From an uncultured Lachnospiraceae bacterium (GTDB taxonomy: Bacteria; Bacillota; Clostridia; Lachnospirales; Lachnospiraceae): a DNA stretch of 5,412 nucleotides. How positions within the stretch are numbered: the first letter of the stretch is position 1; each line of letters begins with the position of its first letter. The notes beneath the pieces are model-generated. The model had not been told where the DNA came from. It ran no database searches and was given only the letters and a program-made list of their open reading frames with translations. The stretch spans positions 1 through 5,412 of the forward strand of contig CAMKMR010000141.1 of NCBI GenBank assembly GCA_946413945.1, given 5' to 3'. Positions 1 to 5,360 of this stretch are shown here, piece after piece. The position numbers and the translations under genes were made by a program.

Positions 1-1
1 A

Positions 2-682
2 GATAAGCTTAAGTCTCTTGTGGATGATGGCGTTGATTATGCTACAGAGCTTGGTATGTATGTGATCGTGGACTGGCACATTTTATCTGATAACGATCCT
101 AATATCAATAAAGAGGAGGCTCTTATATTCTTTGATGAAATGTCTAAGAAATATGCAGGAAATGATAATGTTTTATATGAAATCTGCAATGAGCCAAATG
201 GCGGAACAGAGTGGGGAAGTGTAAAATCTTATGCAGAGGAAGTTATCCCGGTTATAAGAAAAAATGATAAGGATGCGATTATCATCGTAGGTACTCCAAC
301 CTGGTCACAGGATGTTGATATTGCTGCAAATGATCCTGTCAGCGGATATTCTAATATCATGTATACTCTGCATTTCTATGCTGCAACTCATAAGGGTGAT
401 CTTAGAGCCAAGTTAGAGACTGCTCGTTCTAAGGGGCTTCCAATATTCATTTCTGAGTTCAGTATCTGTGATGCATCAGGAAATGGATCTATTGATTATG
501 ACTCTGCTGCGGAATGGTTTGATCTTATAAATAAGTATCATATTTCTTATGCAGGATGGAATGTTTCTAATAAGGATGAGACATCATCTCTTATAAAATC
601 TTCATCAGATAAGACTTCTGGCTGGACTTATGATGACCTTTCTGAAACTGGAAAATGGCTCAAAGATCAGATGAAGAAATAG
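2..682 (+). CDS. Endoglucanase (cellulase), glycoside hydrolase family 5, 3' part only
   Basis: This frame is open from the first bases of the window to TAG at 680-682, so the gene starts upstream and about 226 C-terminal residues are visible. A GTG at 20 is only an internal Val codon. The fragment carries the back half of a GH5 TIM barrel, closest in feel to subfamily 2 bacterial cellulases. YVIVDWHILSD contains the conserved DWH. LYEICNEPNG holds the acid/base Glu (codon 191-193). YTLHFYAATH holds the conserved active-site His. FISEFSICDASGNG holds the nucleophile Glu (codon 455-457). GWNVSNKDETSSLI is the late aromatic strand. Enzymes of this type hydrolyse internal beta-1,4-glucosidic bonds in cellulose or related beta-glucans, usually outside the cell. 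The protein ends just after the barrel (WLKDQMKK), so there is no C-terminal carbohydrate-binding or dockerin module; a signal peptide or N-terminal module cannot be seen here. The usual EFG after the nucleophile reads EFS. The family call is firm; the exact substrate is inference. Confidence 0.93.
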   Translation, partial: DKLKSLVDDGVDYATELGMYVIVDWHILSDNDPNINKEEALIFFDEMSKKYAGNDNVLYEICNEPNGGTEWGSVKSYAEEVIPVIRKNDKDAIIIVGTPTWSQDVDIAANDPVSGYSNIMYTLHFYAATHKGDLRAKLETARSKGLPIFISEFSICDASGNGSIDYDSAAEWFDLINKYHISYAGWNVSNKDETSSLIKSSSDKTSGWTYDDLSETGKWLKDQMKK

Positions 683-686
683 AACT

Positions 687-700
687 TTATGTTGACATAA
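687..700. repeat. Small inverted repeat overlapping the rsmD -35 box
   Basis: TTATGT (687-692) and ACATAA (695-700) are exact reverse complements separated by two bases. The right arm and spacer contain most of the TTGACA -35 box of the candidate rsmD operon promoter. Such a short dyad could be an operator, but six-base arms also arise by chance in AT-rich DNA. It has no following T-tract and is not a terminator for the cellulase gene. Confidence 0.35.
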
Positions 701-718
701 GGTATTAAATGGTATAAA
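692..718 (+). promoter_or_regulatory. Candidate sigma-A promoter for the rsmD-coaD operon
   Basis: A perfect TTGACA (692-697) is followed after 15 bases by TATAAA (713-718). The spacing is shorter than the preferred 17, which weakens the call. Transcription would start near 725, only a few bases before the GAGGAG ribosome binding site (726-731) and about 14 bases before the rsmD ATG, giving a very short leader. No terminator is visible between the cellulase stop and this site, so read-through from the cellulase gene is also possible. Confidence 0.5.
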
Positions 719-738
719 AATAGACGAGGAGAAAAAAT

Positions 739-1293
739 ATGAGAGTAATAGCAGGTTCAAGAAGAAGCCTTCCGCTTAAGAGTGTTGAAGGTGATGAGAC
801 AAGACCTACAGTAGACAGATATAAAGAGACATTATTTAATGTTCTTCAGCAGGATGTTCCTGGATCACGTTTCCTTGATTTATTTGCAGGAAGCGGAGCA
901 GTTGGGATTGAGGCTCTTTCAAGAGGGGCGAGGCATGCGGTATTTGTTGAAAATGGTAAAAAACAGATAGATGTAATTAAGGATAATATTCATTTTACAA
1001 AGTTTGAAGATGAGGCAGATATACTGAGGGGCGATGCCATTTCCTATGTGAGAAGCCTGTCAAAGATCGACTTTGATATTATCTTTATGGATCCACCATA
1101 TCAGAAAGGGCTTGAGAAAGAAGTTCTTTTGGTGCTTGATAAAAAAGAATTTAAGAATCCGGATGTTATCATCATTGTTGAAGCCATCCTTGACGAGGAT
1201 ATGAGCTATATTGAAGATACAGGATTTGAAATATATAAGACTAAGGATTACAGGACAAATAAGCATGTTTTCCTTAGACGGAAAGACAGTTAA
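739..1293 (+). CDS. rsmD: 16S rRNA (guanine(966)-N2)-methyltransferase RsmD
   Basis: RsmD transfers a methyl group from S-adenosylmethionine to N2 of G966 (E. coli numbering) of 16S rRNA during small-subunit assembly in the cytoplasm. The 184 residues match the usual family length. The N-terminus MRVIAGSRRSLPL and TRPTVDRYKETLFN (residues 21-34) are the family signature. FLDLFAGSGAVGIEALSRGA (45-64) is the SAM-binding motif I, followed by the ribose-contacting acid at E71. The catalytic motif IV DPPY lies at 118-121. GAGGAG at 726-731 sits seven bases before the ATG and fixes the start. It is the first gene of an operon with coaD, whose start follows the TAA by three bases; this pairing is widely conserved in Firmicutes and other bacteria. 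Nothing looks truncated or unusual. Confidence 0.96.
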   Translation: MRVIAGSRRSLPLKSVEGDETRPTVDRYKETLFNVLQQDVPGSRFLDLFAGSGAVGIEALSRGARHAVFVENGKKQIDVIKDNIHFTKFEDEADILRGDAISYVRSLSKIDFDIIFMDPPYQKGLEKEVLLVLDKKEFKNPDVIIIVEAILDEDMSYIEDTGFEIYKTKDYRTNKHVFLRRKDS

Positions 1294-1296
1294 GAT

Positions 1297-1782
1297 ATGA
1301 CAAGAGTAATTTATCCGGGCAGTTTCGACCCAGTAACTAAAGGACATCTGGACCTTATTGAAAGGGCTTCAAAGCTCTTTGATGAGGTGAATGTATGCAT
1401 CCTGACTAATTCGACTAAAAAATGTCCGTTGTTTTCTGTCGAAGAACGTGTTATTATGTTGAAAGAGGCTGTTAAAAATCTGCCTAATGTTAAGGTTGAA
1501 ACATATAAAGGCCTTTTAATTGATTATGCGAGAAAATGTGGCTCAAAGATCATCGTGCGTGGTTTACGTGAGATGACAGATTTTGAGATTGAACTTCAGA
1601 TGGCTCAGGTGAATAAAGAGGTTTCTGGAGACATAGAAACTCTTTTCCTTGCCGCAGATCCAAAGTTTTCAAATGTAAGCTCGTCTGTTGTAAGAGAGTT
1701 TGCTTCTTATGGGATTGCAGTAGATAAATTTGTACCTGAGAATGTACTTGAAAAGCTGAAGGAAAAGATGAATATGATGTAA
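1297..1782 (+). CDS. coaD: Phosphopantetheine adenylyltransferase (PPAT)
   Basis: CoaD carries out the fourth step of coenzyme A synthesis: it joins ATP and 4'-phosphopantetheine to give dephospho-CoA and pyrophosphate. At 161 residues it has the usual length. The nucleotidyltransferase motif appears as YPGSFDPVTKGHLDL, with T14-K15-G16-H17 as the TxGH active site. GLLIDYA (72-78) and IIVRGLREMTDFEIE (85-99) form the pantetheine and ATP-binding segment, with R88 conserved. NVSSSVVREFA (126-136) is the late ISSxxVRE motif that binds ATP phosphates. The start lies three bases after the rsmD stop, and only a weak GGAAAG (1280-1285, 11 bases away) precedes it, so translational coupling to rsmD is likely. 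The N-terminal residues MTRVIYPGSFDP agree with other family members, which supports this start. Confidence 0.97.
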   Translation: MTRVIYPGSFDPVTKGHLDLIERASKLFDEVNVCILTNSTKKCPLFSVEERVIMLKEAVKNLPNVKVETYKGLLIDYARKCGSKIIVRGLREMTDFEIELQMAQVNKEVSGDIETLFLAADPKFSNVSSSVVREFASYGIAVDKFVPENVLEKLKEKMNMM

Positions 1783-1790
1783 ATATTATC

Positions 1791-1796
1791 AGGAGG
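1791..1796 (+). promoter_or_regulatory. Shine-Dalgarno of the coiled-coil gene
   Basis: A perfect AGGAGG with eight bases to ATG 1805. It decides the start against an in-frame ATG at 1829, and it is far stronger than the site before coaD. The last gene of the operon may therefore be made in larger amounts than the enzymes before it. Confidence 0.8.
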
Positions 1797-1804
1797 ATAA
1801 CGTA

Positions 1805-2572
1805 ATGGGAAAAAAGGGCGTTGAGGAAATGATCAATGAAATAGAAATCTTTATTGATAATTGTAAAAGTGTTCCTCTTTCAAATAATAAGATCAGTGTT
1901 CCTAAGGATGAGATTGAAAGGATGCTTAGTGAGCTTAAGCTTAAGCTTCCAAGTGAGATAGAAAGATGCAAGAAGATCATGCGTAATAAAGAGGCAATTC
2001 TTGCAAATGCTAGAACTAAATCTGACGCCATTATTTCTGAATCAGTAAATGAGGCTAACCGTCTTGTTGATGCTAACCATATTACAGAACTTGCAAATGT
2101 TAGAGCTAACGAGATTCTTGATGCAGCACGTGAGCAGGCTCAGCAGATCTTAGATGATGCTAATGCTGAAGCTACAGAAGTAAGACTTGGAGCAATGCAG
2201 TACACAAAGCAGAAGCTCGATGATATGAAGTCATTCTTTGCAGCTACGCTTGAAGCAGATAGAGAAAATTATAAGAATCTTATTGATTCATTAGAAAATA
2301 GTGTATATACACTTGATGCAAACTTAAATGAGATTGATGCTTCTATCGGACTTATAAATGGTTCATCAATTGCGCAGCAGCAGCCGGCACAGGCTCAGCC
2401 ACAGCAGCAGTATTATCAGCAGCCTGAGACAAATCAGTTTGATGATATAGATGACTTTGGCGATGATGAGGATGATATGCCTATTAAGGCTCCAACTAAG
2501 AAAGCAAACAGCCAGAGCTTTGATGATTTCGAAGATGATGACGATGAGGATGACGATTTCCTTGATGAGTAA
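1805..2572 (+). CDS. Coiled-coil protein, DivIVA-like/SepIVA-type family, with Gln-rich and acidic tail
   Basis: The 255-residue product has no signal peptide, membrane segment or Walker motif. Residues 1-60 show a pattern I recall from a widespread Firmicutes/Actinobacteria family found near coaD or rpmF: an N-terminal helix, KSVPLSNNKISVPKDEIERML, then LKLPSEIERCKKIM. Residues 60-150 are an Ala/Glu/Asp/Arg-rich helical coiled coil (KEAILANARTKSDAIISES, later ANEILDAAREQAQQIL) ending in KQKLDDMKSFFAATL. Automated pipelines often label such proteins as ATPase or F0/V-type subunit b/H because of the coiled coil; that name should not be trusted. The mycobacterial relative SepIVA acts in septum and envelope growth, so a scaffold role is plausible here. 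Residues 190-209 are Gln-rich and 211-255 are almost wholly Asp/Glu except for a short KAPTKK island, so this end is probably disordered. AGGAGG (1791-1796), eight bases before the ATG, supports the start. It closes the rsmD-coaD operon, 22 bases after coaD. Confidence 0.8.
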   Translation: MGKKGVEEMINEIEIFIDNCKSVPLSNNKISVPKDEIERMLSELKLKLPSEIERCKKIMRNKEAILANARTKSDAIISESVNEANRLVDANHITELANVRANEILDAAREQAQQILDDANAEATEVRLGAMQYTKQKLDDMKSFFAATLEADRENYKNLIDSLENSVYTLDANLNEIDASIGLINGSSIAQQQPAQAQPQQQYYQQPETNQFDDIDDFGDDEDDMPIKAPTKKANSQSFDDFEDDDDEDDDFLDE

Positions 2573-2620
2573 TCTTATATCATCAAACTTAGCTTGCAGA
2601 CTATGATAATATATAAAAAA

Positions 2621-2653
2621 ACAGGTTGCTTTTTTTAGCGACCTGTTTTTTTT
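2621..2653 (+). terminator. Intrinsic terminator, copy 1 (bidirectional)
   Basis: ACAGGTTGCT (2621-2630) pairs with AGCGACCTGT (2637-2646) around a six-T loop, with one T-G wobble, and is followed by eight Ts (2646-2653). An A-run at 2615-2621 precedes the stem, so a minus-strand transcript also ends in a U-tract. This is the only one of the three copies that can serve tmcAL as well as the rsmD operon. Confidence 0.9.
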
Positions 2654-2666
2654 ATTAAATAATTAT

Positions 2667-2697
2667 AGGTTGCATTTTTTATGCGACCTGTTTTTTT
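2667..2697 (+). terminator. Intrinsic terminator, copy 2
   Basis: AGGTTGCAT (2667-2675) pairs with ATGCGACCT (2681-2689) around five Ts, with seven Ts at 2691-2697. Compared with copy 1, the base next to the loop has changed on both arms (GCT/AGC to GCAT/ATGC) and pairing is kept. Only the plus-strand transcript has a U-tract. On the minus strand the wobble becomes a C-A mismatch. Confidence 0.85.
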
Positions 2698-2710
2698 ATT
2701 GAATAATTAT

Positions 2711-2741
2711 AGGTTGCTTTTTTTTAGCGGCCTGTTTTTTT
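2711..2741 (+). terminator. Intrinsic terminator, copy 3, overlapping the tmcAL stop codon
   Basis: AGGTTGCT (2711-2718) pairs with AGCGGCCT (2726-2733) around seven Ts, using two G-T wobbles, with seven Ts at 2735-2741. The last two Ts are also part of the minus-strand TAA stop of tmcAL (2740-2742). In the minus direction the stem has two C-A mismatches and no U-tract, so it should not stop tmcAL transcripts. Confidence 0.8.
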
Positions 2742-3981
2742 AAATAATTATAGGCGACTGTGTGATCTCACTTTTTATCTTGATCTTATTATTCTTATAA
2801 ATTAGATATTTATAGAGATCAGAGGCTGTGATATCCAGCTGCCTTGAGATAAGCGCTCCTTTATTATCAGTTTTAAAATTTGCTCTTTTGTTTATAAGAG
2901 GTATTGAAGCCTGTTCCTGTATAATGCGAAGCAGGCTGCTTTTATCTTTTCTAAAGGCGAGAAGAGTAGCATATAAGAATTGTTCATTAAAGATAAGGTC
3001 ATGCTTGTCTCTATCAAATGAAAGGATCAGATGGAGCAGGCCTCTTCTTATTCTCGCGTAAGTATAATTCTTAGATACCAGTTCTTCTATGCAGCTGTTA
3101 AGATCGCTAAATTCCCTTATGGAAAGAATTTTATTATAAATATCTTTATCTATTTCTACTGGAAGAGAATTTTTAATTTCTTCGAAATTAGTTATCCTGC
3201 TTTGTTTTTTTAATTCTAAAATTTTTAAGTAAAGCAGATCAGATAAAAAATCATCTTTTATTTCATTCTTAAGATAAGGTAAAAGACAGTTATAAGAAGC
3301 TAAAGGAAGCAGATTCTTAACATCTTCTTTAAGAGAAATCTTTCTACGTATCATTTCAGCAGAAGGAAACTGGGCTTTTTTATCCTCATCAGCATCAAAA
3401 TGATACTTACCCATTCTTTTTATTATCACCGGTCTTATAGATGAATTCGATTTTTTTAAGCTGATCATATAAGAAATGGCAAGAATATTGTTAGGGCTTT
3501 TTAAGATATCTGCATATTCGTCGCCTAGGAGTTTTCTTACAGCAGCCTCTCTTGCAGCTGGGAAAGATAAGCCTTTTAAGAGAGAGGCGTTAAAATGATC
3601 CTTATATTCAGCTTTTTCATTAGTAAGATAGTCGCTTAATTTTTCCATTTTATAAAGATCATCGCATTCTGCACCAAACACAAGATAATCTATGGAATTA
3701 AGAGAGTTAAGTATCTTTATCGCCCCGTAGGAAAAGTCTTCGGCACTGCCTGTAGCAAAGACGAAGGGAAGTTCTATCACAGCATCAACAGCGCTTGATA
3801 CAGCGGCTGCAGCTCTGCTGCTTTTATCTGCCATGGAAAGACTGCCTCTTTCAGTAAAGTTTCCGCTCATTATAGCAAGGCTATGATCGGCGCCGGTTAG
3901 TTTTTTAGCCATTTCTGCATGATATAAATGACCTAGATGAAAAGGGTTATATTCAGTTATCAGTGCTACTGTTTTAGGCAT
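2740..3981 (-). CDS. tmcAL: tRNA(Met) cytidine acetate ligase TmcAL (YlbM family)
   Basis: TmcAL activates acetate with ATP to acetyl-AMP and transfers the acetyl group to N4 of wobble cytidine 34 of elongator tRNA-Met, giving ac4C, which helps accurate AUG reading. The 413 residues fit the family length (about 400). The N-terminus VALITEYNPFHLGHLYHAE carries the HxGH nucleotidyltransferase motif (H15-G17-H18). MSGNFTERGSLSMADKSSRA (38-57) is the second signature, FGAE lies at 102-105, SPNNILAISYM at 162-172 and PSAEMIRRKI at 206-215. The start is supported by AAGG, seven bases upstream of the ATG on the minus strand. In Bacillus the orthologue ylbM lies near coaD in the same direction; here it faces the coaD operon and shares its terminator block. 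The C-terminal PIII is encoded by the border of the terminator repeat and may not be conserved. Confidence 0.95.
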   Translation of the reverse strand: MPKTVALITEYNPFHLGHLYHAEMAKKLTGADHSLAIMSGNFTERGSLSMADKSSRAAAAVSSAVDAVIELPFVFATGSAEDFSYGAIKILNSLNSIDYLVFGAECDDLYKMEKLSDYLTNEKAEYKDHFNASLLKGLSFPAAREAAVRKLLGDEYADILKSPNNILAISYMISLKKSNSSIRPVIIKRMGKYHFDADEDKKAQFPSAEMIRRKISLKEDVKNLLPLASYNCLLPYLKNEIKDDFLSDLLYLKILELKKQSRITNFEEIKNSLPVEIDKDIYNKILSIREFSDLNSCIEELVSKNYTYARIRRGLLHLILSFDRDKHDLIFNEQFLYATLLAFRKDKSSLLRIIQEQASIPLINKRANFKTDNKGALISRQLDITASDLYKYLIYKNNKIKIKSEITQSPIII

Positions 3982-4014
3982 ATTGCTTCCTTCGTTAATA
4001 TTTTAATGACTGGG

Positions 4015-4070
4015 ATTTTTATGACACAGTTCTTTTGATAAGCTTACATCATAAAAGCTGTGATAAAAAT
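4015..4070 (-). repeat. Long imperfect hairpin in the tmcAL leader
   Basis: ATTTTTAT and CACAG (4015-4029, split by GA) pair with CTGTGATAAAAAT (4058-4070). Inside, CTTTT-GAT (4032-4039) pairs with ATC-AT-AAAAG (4048-4057), with small bulges and an eight-base loop. The arms total about 21 pairs. If tmcAL transcription starts near 4061, the inner part would fold in the 5' leader. It has no T-tract and does not resemble a riboswitch I know. It could be an operator or a stabilising leader structure. Confidence 0.5.
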
Positions 4071-4095
4071 ATAGCATAATTTAATGTCTTATGAA
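4068..4095 (-). promoter_or_regulatory. Candidate tmcAL promoter with extended -10
   Basis: On the minus strand TGCTATATT (4076-4068) is an extended -10 (TGN plus TATATT, five of six). A weak -35, TTCATA (4095-4090), lies 16 bases upstream and matches four of six. Transcription would start near 4061, about 80 bases before the tmcAL ATG. The extended -10 may compensate for the poor -35. Confidence 0.5.
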
Positions 4096-4107
4096 AGGGA
4101 GGTAAAA

Positions 4108-4268
4108 ATTGGAATCTTTTAATTGATCAATAGAAAATGTATCTAAAGAAGGATATGAAGAATAAAATGCTTTTCATAGAAAAAAAATCGAACATGTGCT
4201 ATTATGAATAGGCAGATTATTTTCTATTTTTTTCTTAAGTCATTTTCTATTGACAATTAAAATCCAAT
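4108..4268. repeat. 161-bp fold-back (MITE-like) element between tmcAL and recA
   Basis: The ends are inverted copies. Bases 4241-4268, reverse complemented, match 4108-4139 at all 28 positions apart from a three-base and a one-base insertion in the left arm; the longest exact run is 13 bases (TCAATAGAAAATG). Weaker inverted similarity continues inward: 4141-4150 against 4232-4240, and 4155-4179 against 4199-4227. This leaves a centre of about 19 unpaired bases around 4189. There is no transposase and I see no convincing target-site duplication. It is either a small non-autonomous element or an ancient inverted duplication. Its right arm contains the recA -35 box. Confidence 0.6.
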
Positions 4269-4278
4269 AAGCTAAAAT
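4250..4278 (+). promoter_or_regulatory. recA sigma-A promoter
   Basis: TTGACA (4250-4255, perfect) and TAAAAT (4273-4278, five of six) are separated by the ideal 17 bases. Transcription should begin near 4285, giving a leader of about 36 bases that contains the LexA box and the Shine-Dalgarno. The -35 lies within the right arm of the fold-back element, and the -10 lies just outside it. Confidence 0.8.
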
Positions 4279-4292
4279 TATCACATATTAAC

Positions 4293-4306
4293 CGAACAAA
4301 TGTTTG
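4293..4306. promoter_or_regulatory. SOS box (LexA operator) of recA
   Basis: CGAACAAATGTTTG fits the Gram-positive LexA (DinR) consensus CGAACRNRYGTTYG at every position. It lies at about +9 to +22 relative to the predicted start. LexA bound here would block early elongation or promoter clearance, and RecA-stimulated LexA cleavage after DNA damage would release it. The last base is the first G of the recA Shine-Dalgarno. Confidence 0.9.
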
Positions 4307-4313
4307 GAGGAGG
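4306..4313 (+). promoter_or_regulatory. recA Shine-Dalgarno, decides the start
   Basis: GGAGGAGG lies seven bases before ATG 4321. The in-frame ATG at 4300 is upstream of this site and inside the SOS box, and it would add a non-family MFGGGKT to the protein, so 4321 is the real start. Confidence 0.9.
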
Positions 4314-4320
4314 AAAGACG

Positions 4321-5355
4321 ATGGCAACAGAAGATAAGAAGAGAGCTTTAGAGGCTGCAGTAGCCCAGATTGAAAAACAATATGGTAAGGGATCGATCAT
4401 GAAACTGGGTGATGAAGCCAGTAATATGAATATAGAAGTAGTTCCTACAGGATCATTATCACTTGATCTTGCACTTGGTGTAGGTGGTATGCCAAGAGGA
4501 CGTATTATAGAAATATATGGACCTGAATCATCAGGTAAGACAACTCTTGCACTTCATGTAGTGGCAGAAGTTCAGAAGGCTGGAGGCATCGCAGGTTTTA
4601 TAGATGCTGAACATGCTCTTGATCCGGTATATGCAAAGAATATTGGTGTTGATATCGATGATCTTTACATTTCTCAGCCGGATAATGGTGAACAGGCATT
4701 AGAGATTACTGAGACTATGGTTAGATCAGGTGCTATAGATGTAATAGTAATCGACTCGGTTGCTGCTCTTGTTCCAAAGGCCGAAATTGATGGTGAGATG
4801 GGAGACAGCCATGTTGGTCTTCATGCCAGACTTATGTCTCAGGCCTTAAGAAAGCTTACAGCTGTTATAGGTAGAACAAATTGTGTAGTGATCTTTATCA
4901 ACCAGCTTCGTGAGAAGGTTGGAATTATGTTTGGTAATCCTGAAACAACAACAGGTGGTAGAGCTCTTAAATTTTATTCATCAGTAAGACTTGACGTAAG
5001 AAGGATTGAAGCTCTTAAAGCTAACGGAGAAGTTGTTGGTAACAGAACAAGAGTAAAAGTAGTTAAGAATAAGGTGGCTCCTCCATTTAAGGAAGCTGAA
5101 TTTGATATTATGTTTGGTAAAGGAATATCAAAAGAAGGAGATGTTCTTGATCTTGCAGCTGATCTGAATGTCGTTGTAAAATCGGGTGCCTGGTATTCAT
5201 ACTTAGGAGAAAAGATTGGTCAGGGACGTGAAAATACAAAGACTTATCTTGCAACTCATCCTGATGTATTAAAGGAGATTGAAGAAAAGGTAAGACAGGC
5301 TTGTGGAACTTCTGCTGAAGGAGAAAATCAAGCAAAAGATTCAGAAGAGGAATAA
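4321..5355 (+). CDS. recA: Recombinase RecA
   Basis: RecA forms ATP-dependent filaments on single-stranded DNA, drives homologous pairing and strand exchange, and triggers LexA self-cleavage in the SOS response. The 344-residue protein is full length. The N-terminal oligomerisation helix DKKRALEAAVAQIEKQYGKG is followed by the Walker A GPESSGKT (67-74) and by the catalytic E97 in DAEHALDP. The Walker B is VIVIDSVAAL (D145). Loop L1 lies around EMGDSHVG (159-166). Loop L2 follows INQLREKVGIMFGNPETTTG (194-213). The C-terminal domain ends in the usual acidic tail (EGENQAKDSEEE), which in the family tempers DNA binding. The SOS box and promoter just upstream indicate damage-induced expression. 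A recX-like frame starts six bases after the stop, as expected for a recA-recX operon. Confidence 0.99.
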   Translation: MATEDKKRALEAAVAQIEKQYGKGSIMKLGDEASNMNIEVVPTGSLSLDLALGVGGMPRGRIIEIYGPESSGKTTLALHVVAEVQKAGGIAGFIDAEHALDPVYAKNIGVDIDDLYISQPDNGEQALEITETMVRSGAIDVIVIDSVAALVPKAEIDGEMGDSHVGLHARLMSQALRKLTAVIGRTNCVVIFINQLREKVGIMFGNPETTTGGRALKFYSSVRLDVRRIEALKANGEVVGNRTRVKVVKNKVAPPFKEAEFDIMFGKGISKEGDVLDLAADLNVVVKSGAWYSYLGEKIGQGRENTKTYLATHPDVLKEIEEKVRQACGTSAEGENQAKDSEEE

Positions 5356-5360
5356 AATAT

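Larger units (their letters stand above)
2624..2754. repeat. Tandem repeat, 44-bp period, about three copies
   Basis: Units start at GGTTGC 2624, 2668 and 2712, exactly 44 bases apart. The third unit is 41 bases long and is followed by a partial fourth start, GG at 2753. Each unit consists of a terminator hairpin, a T-tract and an AATAATTATAGG border. The last border (2743-2754) is coding: read on the minus strand it gives the final Pro-Ile-Ile-Ile codons of tmcAL. Units 1 and 2 differ at only a few positions, which points to fairly recent tandem duplication. Confidence 0.9.

Noticed and set aside
1060..1347. Minus-strand open frame across rsmD and coaD
   Set aside because: It is antisense to two clearly recognised genes, has no family resemblance and no ribosome binding site; a shadow frame.
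1933..1948. AGCTTA repeated (AGCTTAAGCTTAAGCTT) as a possible binding site
   Set aside because: It lies within the coiled-coil gene and simply encodes ELKLKL; short repeat of codons, no further support.
1805..2572. ATP synthase or V-type ATPase subunit
   Set aside because: The resemblance is general coiled-coil composition only. There is no membrane anchor, no ATPase gene neighbours and no nucleotide-binding motif.
2621..2754. CRISPR-like direct repeats
   Set aside because: The 44-base units are contiguous, with no unique spacers between them, and each is a terminator hairpin with T-tract.
4097..4126. AGGGAGG-like Shine-Dalgarno followed by TTG and a five-codon frame (leader peptide?)
   Set aside because: The frame is only five codons and has no regulatory residue pattern, no attenuator and no plus-strand promoter that I trust.
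4189..4202. Second LexA box upstream of recA (CGAACATGTGCT...)
   Set aside because: Only the left half-site CGAAC fits; the right half GCTAT does not match GTTYG. At most a degenerate half-site.
4137..4211. 24-codon open frame (MYLKKDMKNKMLF...) inside the fold-back element
   Set aside because: It has no ribosome binding site at a workable distance, lies in AT-rich non-coding DNA and its sequence is explained by the inverted repeat. I do not call it a gene.
4108..4268. Invertible (phase-variable) promoter switch at recA
   Set aside because: The arms differ by two insertions, no recombinase gene is nearby, and the -10 lies outside the repeat, so inversion would not cleanly switch recA. Fold-back or MITE-like origin fits better.
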